A DNA stretch of 46,101 nt from Rhodovibrio sodomensis (GTDB lineage: Bacteria > Pseudomonadota > Alphaproteobacteria > Kiloniellales > Rhodovibrionaceae): the NCBI RefSeq assembly GCF_016583645.1, contig NZ_NRRL01000031.1, positions 1-46,101 of the forward strand, given 5' to 3'. A program made the position numbers and the translations under genes. Positions 26,160-35,710 of this stretch are shown here, one piece after another (within the stretch, counting starts at the first letter, position 1; each line of letters starts with the position of its first letter). Under the pieces are notes generated by a model that searched no databases, had not been told where the DNA came from, and saw only the letters and a list, made by a program, of their open reading frames with translations.

Positions 26160-27923
26160 GTGATCCAGTCAAGGAATGCGCGCGCGGGGCTTGCCGGCCT
26201 CCTGGCGGCCGCTGCCCTGTCCGCGTGCGTGACGGCGTCCGGCGGCAGCGCCCCGGCGGCTCCGGAGATTGGCTTCGTCGAGACCCGGTTCGATCCGAAC
26301 GGCCCCGTTGAGACGACCGGCAACGTTGTGCGCGCAGGTACTTACGACGTGCCGCGCGGTCTCTACGGCATGGTCGGACGTGACAGCGTGCTGCTGCGCA
26401 GCGCGGATATGGACGGATACCTGCGCGAGGTCCTGAACCGGGTCGCGCGTGCGGTCACCGCGGCTGACTATACCGGCGAGGTGGGCGTGTTCGTGACCTC
26501 CCAGGCCAGCTTTCAGGCGGTCACCACACCGGCGAACGAAATCCTGGTCAGTTCGGGGGCGCTGGACGGGATGGCGAGCGAGGAGGAGGTTGCCTTCGTG
26601 GTGGCGCACGAACTCAGCCACGTCCTGCGCCAGGATCTTGAGCGCGGTGAGGTCATGGGCGGACAGGACCAGACCGCGACGCAGCTTTTCCGGATCGGGC
26701 AAGCGGCAAGCGATCTCGGGATCCGGGCCCTGACCGTGGTCGAAGGCGATCCCGAGGAGGCCAGGAAGATCCTGGCCTTGCGCCGTCAGATCTCGATCGC
26801 CGTGCACGCCCTCCAGCTGGCGCTTGAGAACAACGTCGGGCCGGCCTGGACGCGCGGGCAGGAACGGATCGCCGACAAAGCGGCGGCCGACATGATGCAC
26901 AAGGCCGGCTACAACCCGCTGAACGCGGCCGCGGTCTTCGGCAAGCTCGGCGAGGCTCAGGCGCAGCGCTCGGCAGAGGTCGACCGCCACCTGAAGGAAC
27001 TGACCCGTCTGACGGGCGAACTGGTGGCACTGCGCGAGAACGATCCGATGATCGCGCGGCTCAAGGGCGCTGGCGTCTCGCTGGGCGGTGAGCTGCTGGC
27101 CGGCGTGACGGACGCGGTGCGGGCCGATCCCTACGACGACGCGCGGGAACGCGAAGCGGCGTTCAAGGCCTATGTTGCGGAGCGCTACGGGTTGACCGAG
27201 CCCGGTCTCGGAAATGTCGCCAGTTTGAAACGCGTCAAGGAAGGCGACACCGACTACGCCGCGGTTCGCGCGCGGGTCGAGCTTGCGCGGGAGGCGGAGC
27301 GCACGTTCGAGGCCGCGCTGACCAGCAGCGCATCCGGCGAAGGCCAGGCGCCGACCATGAAAGACAGCGTGGCGCTCGCCCTGCAGGCGATTTCCGGACC
27401 CGGCAGCGAGGCCGGTCTGCCGCGGCTCGTGTTCCATCGGATCCGGAAGGAGACGGGCGACCAACGCCGGGCCCGGCTGAACCTCGAAGCGATCATGGCG
27501 CAATCGCGGCTTGGGCCGGCGCCTGTGATCGCGACAGCCGAGTATTTCGCGCACACCGGCGACCGCGAGAAGGCGCTGGAACTGGTCGACCGGCTGGCCT
27601 TGCGGTACGGCGACACGCAGGTCTATCCGGTGGCCTACGACGTCACCCACGCGCTCGGCGACACGGTCGAGGCGGAACGCATCCTCAAAGCCTGTCTCAG
27701 CGATGTGACGACCCAGTACATCCGCCTGCAATGCCGGCAACGCGAACGGGCACACACCCCTGAGGATGAAGAGCCGGGCTTCATGGAGAAGCTAGTTGGA
27801 AACGGCGCTGACTCCGGGGATGCCGCGGCCGACGGGACGGACGATACGCCGGCCGCATCGGAGCCCCAGGAGCCGGCATCGGGTCCGGGCTTTTTCGACG
27901 GGATGCGCGACCTCGTCAACTAG
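26160..27923 (+). CDS. M48 family metalloprotease lipoprotein
   Basis: This protein of about 587 residues starts at a GTG preceded by GAGGAG. A lipoprotein signal peptide ends in the lipobox ALSAC with Cys23 as the lipid anchor. The zinc motif HELSH (150-154) and a downstream glutamate in RGQERIADKAA (E235) match the HExxH...E site of M48 peptidases. A long helical, repeat-like C-terminal part with AEYFAHTGDREKALELVDRL, resembling BepA/TPR-type protease tails, would bind substrates. The product is expected in the periplasm or on the outer membrane for envelope quality control. It is the third gene of the CHASE2 operon. Its TAG stop is the start of a family C repeat. Confidence 0.88.
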   Translation: MIQSRNARAGLAGLLAAAALSACVTASGGSAPAAPEIGFVETRFDPNGPVETTGNVVRAGTYDVPRGLYGMVGRDSVLLRSADMDGYLREVLNRVARAVTAADYTGEVGVFVTSQASFQAVTTPANEILVSSGALDGMASEEEVAFVVAHELSHVLRQDLERGEVMGGQDQTATQLFRIGQAASDLGIRALTVVEGDPEEARKILALRRQISIAVHALQLALENNVGPAWTRGQERIADKAAADMMHKAGYNPLNAAAVFGKLGEAQAQRSAEVDRHLKELTRLTGELVALRENDPMIARLKGAGVSLGGELLAGVTDAVRADPYDDAREREAAFKAYVAERYGLTEPGLGNVASLKRVKEGDTDYAAVRARVELAREAERTFEAALTSSASGEGQAPTMKDSVALALQAISGPGSEAGLPRLVFHRIRKETGDQRRARLNLEAIMAQSRLGPAPVIATAEYFAHTGDREKALELVDRLALRYGDTQVYPVAYDVTHALGDTVEAERILKACLSDVTTQYIRLQCRQRERAHTPEDEEPGFMEKLVGNGADSGDAAADGTDDTPAASEPQEPASGPGFFDGMRDLVN

Positions 27924-27987
27924 AGCAAGATGCTGAAAGGCGAAGCCACCTTTCAGCCGAATCTTGCTGTCTCTTCAAGGAGCTAGA
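27920..27987. repeat. family C palindromic repeat, long form (copy C7)
   Basis: A core from CTAGAGCAAGATGCTGAAAG to GAATCTTGC is followed by TGTCTCTTCAAGGAGCTAG. Its first CTAG contains the M48 gene stop codon, and its last CTAG is shared with copy C8. The layout matches copy C6 at 17780-17852. Confidence 0.88.
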
Positions 27988-28036
27988 ACAAAATTCACGA
28001 TGAAGGTCGACTTGACCTTCATCGATTTCGCTCTAG
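27983..28036. repeat. family C palindromic repeat (copy C8, GATGAAGGTCG type)
   Basis: This 54-bp palindrome runs from CTAGAACAAAATTCACGATG to ATTTCGCTCTAG with core GATGAAGGTCG and TGACCTTCATC. It is the same subtype as copy C4 at 16787 and directly abuts copy C7. A separate perfect 12-base hairpin, GGCTGAGCGCAA with TTGCGCTCAGCC, follows at 28094-28134, beyond the usg stop. Confidence 0.86.
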
Positions 28037-28209
28037 CGCGAAGCCGCGACGGGAAGAACCACCGCGAAGCTGAACCTCGCCCCCGGATGAACTGGCTGAG
28101 CGCAAACCTCGGCCGTCCCGCGTTGCGCTCAGCCGGGTCGCGGCAAACCGCGCGATCGCGCCCGAGCGCGGACCCGGTGACGCGGCTGCGACGTTGCCGC
28201 GCCCAGCCC

Positions 28210-28476
28210 CTACTGCAGCGTGTACTGCGCGTCCACGACGCTTATCTCGTCCGGGGTGATCACCTCGCGGCTGGCGACGCGCACGCTGTGCAGCTCGCCG
28301 TCCAGGTTTTCGCGCCAGAAGGCGAGGAAGCCGTGCAGGACCGGGTATTTCGGGACCAGATCGTAGTCCTGCCAGATGAACGTCTGCAGCAGGCTGGGGT
28401 GGTCGGGTAGGCGGTAGAAGATTTCGGCGACCGTCAGGCGGTAGCCGTCGAGCTGCGGGACCAGACGATGGTCCAT
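28210..28476 (-). CDS. usg: Usg-like protein
   Basis: This 88-residue protein of the Usg family (Pfam PF06233) is found almost only in alphaproteobacteria. It shows the hallmark LTVAEIFYRLPDHPSLLQTF and FIWQDYDLVPKYPVLHGFL. Function is unknown; older literature named it after its position upstream of trp genes. The start at 28476 has GGAGG seven bases upstream; longer frames to 28734 lack support. It lies divergent from groES, about 480 bp away. Confidence 0.93.
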   Translation of the reverse strand: MDHRLVPQLDGYRLTVAEIFYRLPDHPSLLQTFIWQDYDLVPKYPVLHGFLAFWRENLDGELHSVRVASREVITPDEISVVDAQYTLQ

Positions 28477-28953
28477 CGGGCACCTCCAAGACCGTTGGGC
28501 GGTCGGGCGGCGCGGGCGACGGGTCGGCCCAGGGACCTTGAGGCTACGGGCCGCCCGCCGGCACGCGGGACCGCACCCCTTCAGGATGCCGTATCCAGCG
28601 CGGCGGGCAAGGAAAAAAGTGTTTTTGTCCAACTGTTTGGCAGCCACCGGCGTGGACTGCTGCCAGTCCCCGCCAAGCCGCTGGGATGCTCGGACTTGGC
28701 GCCACCAAGTGCCACAGCACTTTCTTCCACACAAGCGACTTGACTTGCACCGCCGGGCTCCTTACTTGACTAGCCCTCCTCGGGGGAGAGTGCTAACAAC
28801 CCGGCGGGCAGTGGGCGCTGGCCGCCGACGGGCTCGCCCGACGACCGAGGGGACAGGCGTCAAGCAACCGCGCCCGCTTCATCCAACCGGCCCGTATCCG
28901 CGCACGCCGCGGCCCGGGAAGGGGCGCAAGAACTGGTAGGGAGACACCAGACG
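28477..28953. promoter_or_regulatory. divergent control region between usg and groESL
   Basis: No gene is visible. Beside the CIRCE element (28770-28796), a heat-shock-sigma-like promoter can be proposed: CTTGAC at 28739-28744 and CTTAC at 28761-28765. It fits the alphaproteobacterial RpoH pattern CTTG-N17/18-CYTAT only loosely. Small hairpins are present at about 28660 (GGACTG/CAGTCC) and about 28707-28722 (AAGTGC/GCACTT). Confidence 0.4.
28770..28796 (+). promoter_or_regulatory. CIRCE operator (HrcA site) upstream of groES
   Basis: The sequence reads CTAGCCCTC, nine bases, GAGTGCTAA. The right arm is identical to the CIRCE consensus (TTAGCACTC-N9-GAGTGCTAA); the left arm matches at seven of nine positions. 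The exact nine-base spacer and its place about 160 bases before groES support control of groESL by the repressor HrcA, which is itself activated by GroEL. Confidence 0.88.
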
Positions 28954-30980
<2,027 letters not shown>

Positions 30981-31006
30981 GACGAGCTACCACCGGCTGA
31001 GAGCTG

Positions 31007-31037
31007 GGGCCGCGGGGGAGACCCTGCGGCCCTTTTT
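31007..31037 (+). terminator. intrinsic terminator of groESL
   Basis: GGGCCGC (31007-31013) pairs with GCGGCCC (31026-31032), with extra G/C pairing in the loop, followed directly by TTTTT (31033-31037). It lies 26 bases after the groEL stop. Confidence 0.88.
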
Positions 31038-31100
31038 CATGTGGGCGCTCTCGATATCCAGGAGCGGACGCTTCGCGGGTTAGCCTTGCCACAGCAAGTT

Positions 31101-31215
31101 GATCCCCTCTCCTCCAATGGGAGGAGAGGGCTAGGGAGAGGAGGGTGCGCGCGGCCTCGACAACTGAGGCAACCTCCTCCCCTAGCCCCTCCTCCCACCT
31201 TGGAGGAGGGGGATC
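31101..31215. repeat. family A intergenic palindrome (copy A1)
   Basis: This 115-bp imperfect palindrome is framed by GATCCCC and GGGGGATC. The left half has CTCCTCC...GGAGGAGAGGGCTAGGG; the right half CCTCCTCCCCTAGCCCCTCC. The strands are strongly pyrimidine- or purine-biased. Copies lie at 33689, 37981 and 42148. It can fold into a long hairpin or carry two nested hairpins. Confidence 0.85.
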
Positions 31216-31292
31216 ATTCGGAGGTGAAGACGGGGATGAGATACCCCCGCCAACCGCCATCGGACCGCAACATCTAGGTGGACTCGCCCCCG

Positions 31293-31343
31293 TTATCCAC
31301 AGGATCAAGCGCACACGATTGTTGCGCGGGTGAATTGATCCTG
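31293..31343. repeat. DnaA-box-like sequence at the base of a two-part hairpin
   Basis: TTATCCACA at 31293-31301 equals the consensus DnaA box. It touches the left arm of an inverted repeat CAGGATCAA (31300-31308) and TTGATCCTG (31335-31343), which encloses a second small stem GCGCA (31309-31313) and TGCGC (31323-31327). A single box does not make an origin; the region holds no other origin features. Confidence 0.45.
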
Positions 31344-31448
31344 GCACTCTCAAAATATGGTGGCGGGCGAGGTCGCGGTCTCGACATCTGGCACTCGCCG
31401 CGCCGGCCATCCCTTGGCGGCTGCATTGGTGGGAGCACGCGCCACGCC

Positions 31449-31952
31449 ATGATCTCTCTCGACCGGCTGAGCGAGTCCGATCCCGGCAACCCGATCGATC
31501 TGCTGGAGGAGCTGGTCTCCGCCAACGACTGGGCGTTCGACCGCCCGAGCGACGCGGAACTGGCGATCCAGGTCCAGGGCAAGTGGGTGGACTATCACCT
31601 CTGGACCGTTTGGCACGCCGACATGCGGGCGATGTCGTTCGCCTGTCATTTCGACTTCCGGGTGCCCGAGGCCAAGCGCCGCGCGGCGCGCGACCTGATC
31701 GCCCGGTTCAACGAGACGCTCTGGCTGGGCCACTTCGACTTCGTCAGCGAGGACGGCTCGATCCTGTTCCGCCATACCGTGCCGCTGCGCGGCACCGCCG
31801 GGGCCAGCGTCGAGCAGCTCGAAGACCTGGTGGACACGGCCGTCGGCGAGTGCGAGCGTTTCTACCCGGCCCTGCAGCTCGTCGTCTGGGGCGGCCAGCC
31901 CACCTCCGAGGCGCTCGCCGCCGCCCTGATGGAAACCGTCGGCGAGGCATAG
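31449..31952 (+). CDS. YbjN domain-containing protein
   Basis: This 167-residue soluble protein belongs to the YbjN family (Pfam PF10722). Its fold resembles type III secretion chaperones, and enterobacterial YbjN affects motility and stress responses. Here it lies before proC, a pairing common in alphaproteobacteria. Visible features are the opening NPIDLLEELVSANDWAFDRP, WVDYHLWTVWHADMRAMSF and a C-terminal helix. The ATG at 31449 starts the domain properly; about 57 further upstream codons are open but read through poorly coding DNA. Between it and proC lie two family B repeats. Exact function unknown. Confidence 0.85.
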   Translation: MISLDRLSESDPGNPIDLLEELVSANDWAFDRPSDAELAIQVQGKWVDYHLWTVWHADMRAMSFACHFDFRVPEAKRRAARDLIARFNETLWLGHFDFVSEDGSILFRHTVPLRGTAGASVEQLEDLVDTAVGECERFYPALQLVVWGGQPTSEALAAALMETVGEA

Positions 31953-31987
31953 CGCGGCGCGCGGGTTCGCAGGCCATCGCAGCGGGT

Positions 31988-32117
31988 CCCCTCTCCCTTG
32001 AGGGGAGAGCACCAGGGTGAGGGTGGGACTCCTCGGCTACATCCGAGGAGTCCCACCCTCACCCTCCCACGACCCTTCGGGTCGCGGGCCCCTGCCTCTC
32101 CCCTCAAGGGAGAGGGG
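31988..32117. repeat. family B three-armed palindromic element (copy B1)
   Basis: In this 130-bp element the 22-base left end (31988-32009) is exactly complementary to the right end (32096-32117). Inside are an ACTCCTCGG/CCGAGGAGT hairpin extended by GTGAGGGTGGG pairing, and a third hairpin CGACCC-TTC-GGGTCG. Copy B2, 51 bases on, has the same arms with different paired bases. Confidence 0.9.
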
Positions 32118-32168
32118 ATGCAACGGCGGGTCCGCTCTCCGTTACGGTGAACGGGCGCTTAGGCGGGT

Positions 32169-32299
32169 CCCCTCTCCCTCGACGGGAGAGGGTCAGGGTG
32201 AGGGTGAGACTCCGCAGCGCACGGCGTGGAGTCTCACCCTCACCCTCCCATGCGGCTATCGCCGCGCGGGCCCCTCCCTCTCCCGTCGAGGGAGAGGGG
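32169..32299. repeat. family B three-armed palindromic element (copy B2)
   Basis: This 131-bp tandem partner of B1 has the left end (32169-32192) exactly complementary to the right end (32276-32299). The inner GACTCC/GGAGTC arm is extended by GGTGAGGGTGA pairing, and the third hairpin is GCGGC/GCCGC. Stem tips differ from B1 but keep pairing, so structure is conserved more than sequence. It ends about 40 bases before the proC ribosome-binding site. Confidence 0.9.
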
Positions 32300-32352
32300 A
32301 TCGCGCCGTGCCGCTGTAAACAAAACGCGCCACACCCGGGAGGCACTGCGAC

Positions 32353-33171
32353 ATGACCAGCGAACGGCCGCTGCTGCTGGTCGGCGGCGGCAAGATGGGC
32401 GGGGCGATGGTGCAGGGCTGGCTAGCCCGCGGCACCGCGGCCGAGCGCATCCACGTCGTCGATCCCAGCGCCGACAACCGCCGTCCGCTCGCCGACAGGG
32501 GCGTCAACGCCGTCGCCGGTCTGGACGAGCTGCCGGACGGCCTGGACCCGGAAGTCGTGATCCTGGCGGTCAAGCCGCAGGTGATGGGCGAGGTCGCGCC
32601 GCCCTATGCCCGTTTCGCCGCGCCCGGCACCGTTTTCCTGTCGATCGCGGCCGGCAAGACGATCGGCTTTTTCGAGCAGGTGCTGGGCGCACGCGCCGCC
32701 GTCGTCCGCTCGATCCCGAACACGCCCTCGGCCGTTGGGCGCGGCATGACGGTGGCCTGCGCCAACGCCAACGTCACGGCCGAGCAGAAAGACAGCTGCG
32801 ATGCCCTGCTGCGCGGCATCGGGGAGACCGGCTGGGTCGACGACGAATCCCAGATCGACGTGGTCACCGCGGTCGCCGGCAGCGGGCCCGCCTACGTCTT
32901 CTACCTGATCGAATGCCTGGCCCAGGCCGGTATCGAGCACGGCCTGCCGGAGCAGCTGGCGCGCAAGTGCGCCGGCCAGACGGTTGCCGGGGCGGGCGAG
33001 CTGTACCGCCAGTCGGACGAGACGGCGGAACAGCTGCGCCGGAACGTCACCTCGCCCAACGGCACGACCGAGGCCGCGCTCAACGTTCTGATGGCGGCCG
33101 ACGGCCTGCGCCCGCTGATCGGCCGCACGGTCGAAGCGGCGGCCCGGCGCAGCCGCGAGCTGGCCGGCTAG
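32353..33171 (+). CDS. proC: pyrroline-5-carboxylate reductase
   Basis: This 272-residue enzyme reduces 1-pyrroline-5-carboxylate to proline with NAD(P)H, the last step of proline synthesis. The Rossmann motif GGGKMGGAMVQGW opens the protein. ILAVKPQ, the RSIPNTPSAVGRGMT segment and the C-terminal VAGSGPAYVFYLIE with VTSPNGTTEAAL are family signatures, all intact. GGGAGG precedes the ATG. It is followed 16 bases later by a YbaK-type gene, and the two are probably one operon. Confidence 0.97.
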   Translation: MTSERPLLLVGGGKMGGAMVQGWLARGTAAERIHVVDPSADNRRPLADRGVNAVAGLDELPDGLDPEVVILAVKPQVMGEVAPPYARFAAPGTVFLSIAAGKTIGFFEQVLGARAAVVRSIPNTPSAVGRGMTVACANANVTAEQKDSCDALLRGIGETGWVDDESQIDVVTAVAGSGPAYVFYLIECLAQAGIEHGLPEQLARKCAGQTVAGAGELYRQSDETAEQLRRNVTSPNGTTEAALNVLMAADGLRPLIGRTVEAAARRSRELAG

Positions 33172-33187
33172 GGCGCCCGGTTCCGCG

Positions 33188-33673
33188 ATGGAAGCGCCCA
33201 AACTCAAGGGCAGCGTCAAGCGCGTGCACGACGCCCTGGTCGCGGGCGGCTGGCCGGCCCAGCTGCGCCGCGTCGACGCCAGCGCCAAGACCAGCGCGGG
33301 CGCGGCCGATCAGGTCGGCTGCACGGTTGCCCAGATCGCCAAGTCGCTGGTGTTCAAGGGATCGCACAGCGGCAAGGCCGTCCTGGTGATCGCCAGCGGG
33401 GCCAATACGGTCGACCCCGAGCGGGTCGAGTCGCTGATCGGCGAGGCGACCGAGCGCGCGGACGCGGCTTTCGTTCGCCAGGCCACCGGCTTCGCCATCG
33501 GCGGCGTGGCCCCGGTCGGCCACACCGCGGAGATCGTCGCCGCGATCGACCAAGACCTGATGCAGTTCGACGAGATCTGGGCCGCTGCCGGCGCCCCCGA
33601 CGTGGTGTTCCCGCTCAACCCCCGCCAACTGGCTGCCATGACCGGCGGTGTCGTCGGACGGGTGAAGACCTGA
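33188..33673 (+). CDS. YbaK/EbsC-type aminoacyl-tRNA deacylase
   Basis: This 161-residue protein is related to YbaK and ProX/PrdX. These trans-editing enzymes hydrolyse mischarged tRNA such as Cys-tRNAPro or Ala-tRNAPro. It shows QIAKSLVFKGSHSGKAVLVIASG with the lysine needed for catalysis, the RQATGFAIGGVAPVGHT glycine-rich loop, and a C-terminal strand ending GVVGRVKT. It follows proC directly, so proline supply and proline-tRNA proofreading are encoded together. Exact substrate cannot be read from sequence. Confidence 0.92.
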   Translation: MEAPKLKGSVKRVHDALVAGGWPAQLRRVDASAKTSAGAADQVGCTVAQIAKSLVFKGSHSGKAVLVIASGANTVDPERVESLIGEATERADAAFVRQATGFAIGGVAPVGHTAEIVAAIDQDLMQFDEIWAAAGAPDVVFPLNPRQLAAMTGGVVGRVKT

Positions 33674-33688
33674 CGCCGGCTCTCTAAT

Positions 33689-33797
33689 CCCCCTCCTCCA
33701 GGTGTGGAGGAGAGGCTAGGGGAGGTGGGACCACGAGCGTCAGTGCCGCGGGCAACCTCCTCACCCTGTCCCTCTCCTCCCATTTGGAGGAGAGCGG
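33689..33797. repeat. family A intergenic palindrome (copy A2, degenerate)
   Basis: This copy of about 109 bp opens with CCCCCTCCTCC, followed by TGGAGGAGAGGCTAGGGGAG, and closes with CCTCTCCTCC and TTGGAGGAGAG. It is less symmetrical than A3 and lies between two convergent genes, where it could act as a bidirectional 3' structure. Confidence 0.78.
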
Positions 33798-33830
33798 ACC
33801 CGCCGACGCGGCGTGCGAACCCGCGACCGC

Positions 33831-35318
33831 TTAAATCCAGTCGCGGCAGACGTACTTCACTTCCGTGAACTCCTCCATGCCGAGCCGGCCGCCCTCGCGG
33901 CCCAGGCCGGATTGCTTGACGCCGCCGAACGGGATCGGGGCGCCGGTCACCTTGGTGCGGTTGACCGCGACCATGCCGAACTGCAGCGCCCGGCTGACCC
34001 GGTAGATCCGCCGCGGGTTCATCGTGTGCAGGTAGGCGACCAGGCCGTACTCGGTCGCGTTGGCGCGCTGGATCGCCTCGTTCTCGTCGTCGAACGGCGC
34101 GATCGCGGCAACCGGGCCGAAGGTCTCCTCCTGGAAGATCTTGGCGTCCGAGGGCACGTCGGCGAGCACGGTCGGCTGGAAGAACAGCGCGCCCGCCGGG
34201 TGCCGGCCGCCGCCGCACAGCACCCGAGCGCCGCGCGCCTTGGCGTCCTCGACGTGCTCGACCTGCTTGTCGAACGCGCCCTGGTTCATCAGCGGGCCGA
34301 TGTCGCAGTCCTCGGGCCCCGGGCCGACCGTGAGCTCGGCGGTCTTCTGCGCGAACTGCTGGCAGAACTCCTCGTAGATCGCCCGCTCCACCAGGATCCG
34401 GTTGGCGCCCAGGCAATCCTGGCCGCTGGTCGCGAACTTCGCCTTCACCGATTCGTCGACCGCTTCGTCCAGCTCGGCGTCGGCGAACACCAGCACCGGC
34501 GCGTGGCCGCCCAGTTCCATCACCAGCTTCTTCACCGTCGGCGCGCACTGGCCGTAGAGCAGCCGGCCGACCTCGGTGGAGCCGGTGAACGAGAGCGCGC
34601 GCACCCGGTTATCCTCGGTCCAGGGCGGGACGACGGTGCGGGATTCGCCGGTGACGACGTTGAAGATGCCGGCCGGGATCCCGGCGCGCTCCGCCAGTTC
34701 GGCGAGCGCGGTCGCGGAGAACGGCGTCTCCTTCGACGGGTGCGCCACCACCGGGCAGCCGGCGGCCATCGCCGCCGCGGCCTTGCGGGTCAGCATCGCG
34801 GCGGGGAAGTTCCACGGCGTGATCAGGGCGCAGATGCCGATCGGCTCGCGCCAGACCTCCATCTCCGCGTCCGGCAGGTGGGAGGTGACGTTCTCGCTGT
34901 TCGGGCGCTTCGCCTCCTCGGCGTAGTACTCGATGAACGAGGCGGCGTAGTCGATCTCGCCGCGGGCCTCGGAGATCGGCTTGCCCTGCTCCAGCATCAT
35001 CAGCTGGGCCAGCTCTTCCTTGTTCGCCGTCATCAGGTCGAACCAGCGGCGCATCAGCCGCGAGCGCTCCTGCGGCAGCAGGCCGGACCAGTCCTCGAAC
35101 GCGGCCTCGGCGGCGTCGACCGCCTGGCGGCTTTCCGCCGCCGACAGCGCGGCGACGCGGCCGATCACCTGGCCGTCGGCGGGGTTGCTGACGTCGATGC
35201 GCCGGCCGTCGGCGCCGCTCTGCCACTGGCCGGCGATGTAGGCCTGGTCGCGCACCAGCTTCGGGTCGCCGATGTTGGCCAGCGGCGAGCCCGCCGGCAG
35301 CTCGGATGGGCTGGACAT
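33831..35318 (-). CDS. NAD(P)-dependent aldehyde dehydrogenase, succinate-semialdehyde dehydrogenase-like
   Basis: This 495-residue aldehyde dehydrogenase is most like GabD-type succinate-semialdehyde dehydrogenases: [27 protein letters not shown] with the general-base glutamate E269, catalytic cysteine C302 in [10 protein letters not shown], and a C-terminal [14 protein letters not shown]. It should oxidise a semialdehyde or similar aldehyde. Two details are unusual. The cofactor-binding lysine usually seen in a KP(A/S)E motif is histidine here (AHPSKETP, H193), and the cysteine context is GQDCLGANR rather than the usual GQxCVCANR. Substrate is therefore uncertain. It is divergent from ettA and not obviously in an operon. 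Confidence 0.82.
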   Translation of the reverse strand: MSSPSELPAGSPLANIGDPKLVRDQAYIAGQWQSGADGRRIDVSNPADGQVIGRVAALSAAESRQAVDAAEAAFEDWSGLLPQERSRLMRRWFDLMTANKEELAQLMMLEQGKPISEARGEIDYAASFIEYYAEEAKRPNSENVTSHLPDAEMEVWREPIGICALITPWNFPAAMLTRKAAAAMAAGCPVVAHPSKETPFSATALAELAERAGIPAGIFNVVTGESRTVVPPWTEDNRVRALSFTGSTEVGRLLYGQCAPTVKKLVMELGGHAPVLVFADAELDEAVDESVKAKFATSGQDCLGANRILVERAIYEEFCQQFAQKTAELTVGPGPEDCDIGPLMNQGAFDKQVEHVEDAKARGARVLCGGGRHPAGALFFQPTVLADVPSDAKIFQEETFGPVAAIAPFDDENEAIQRANATEYGLVAYLHTMNPRRIYRVSRALQFGMVAVNRTKVTGAPIPFGGVKQSGLGREGGRLGMEEFTEVKYVCRDWI

Positions 35319-35710
35319 CTAATCCTCCGTCGTGGGGGCCGATCCGGCGCGCTGGCTCCAGGCGCGCGGAAGCCGCGCCGCGGGCCAGGCGGGATCGGCC
35401 GATGGATCGCGGCGGTCGCGGGGGGCCGCGCGGGCGCCCACGGGAGCCGGCCGGCGCGAGGCCGGCGCGGACCGCGGCGTCCGGCGCGCGGGTCGCGGCC
35501 TGCGCGCACGATAACCGCAGGCAGCGCGGCGGGTCCATGTCCGTCCACCGCGACGGCGCCGGACGGCTCGTACGCGCGCTTGGCGGATGCCGTCGGCGCC
35601 TGCGCGAAACCGGGCCCGACGGAGGCCGCCGGCTTTGCGTTTGCGCCTGCGGCTTGCTATCAAACCGCGCACTTTTCAGCAGTCTCGATCGAGAGGAAGG
35701 ACCGGCAGCG
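35319..35710. promoter_or_regulatory. divergent promoter region, with a probable ettA promoter at its right end
   Basis: No gene is visible in these 390 very GC-rich bases. At the right end, TTGCGT (35635-35640), 17 bases, TATCAA (35658-35663), with an extended TGC before the -10, makes a plausible sigma-70 promoter about 50 bases before ettA. No promoter could be placed for the divergent dehydrogenase. Confidence 0.42.

Noticed and set aside
31293..31301. Replication origin suggested by a consensus DnaA box
   Set aside because: Only one box, no AT-rich unwinding region, and no dnaA, parAB or other origin-linked genes.
31101..33797. Repeated GAGG/CCTC blocks as a CRISPR array
   Set aside because: Copies are long palindromes at irregular distances, with no constant short repeats, spacers or cas genes.
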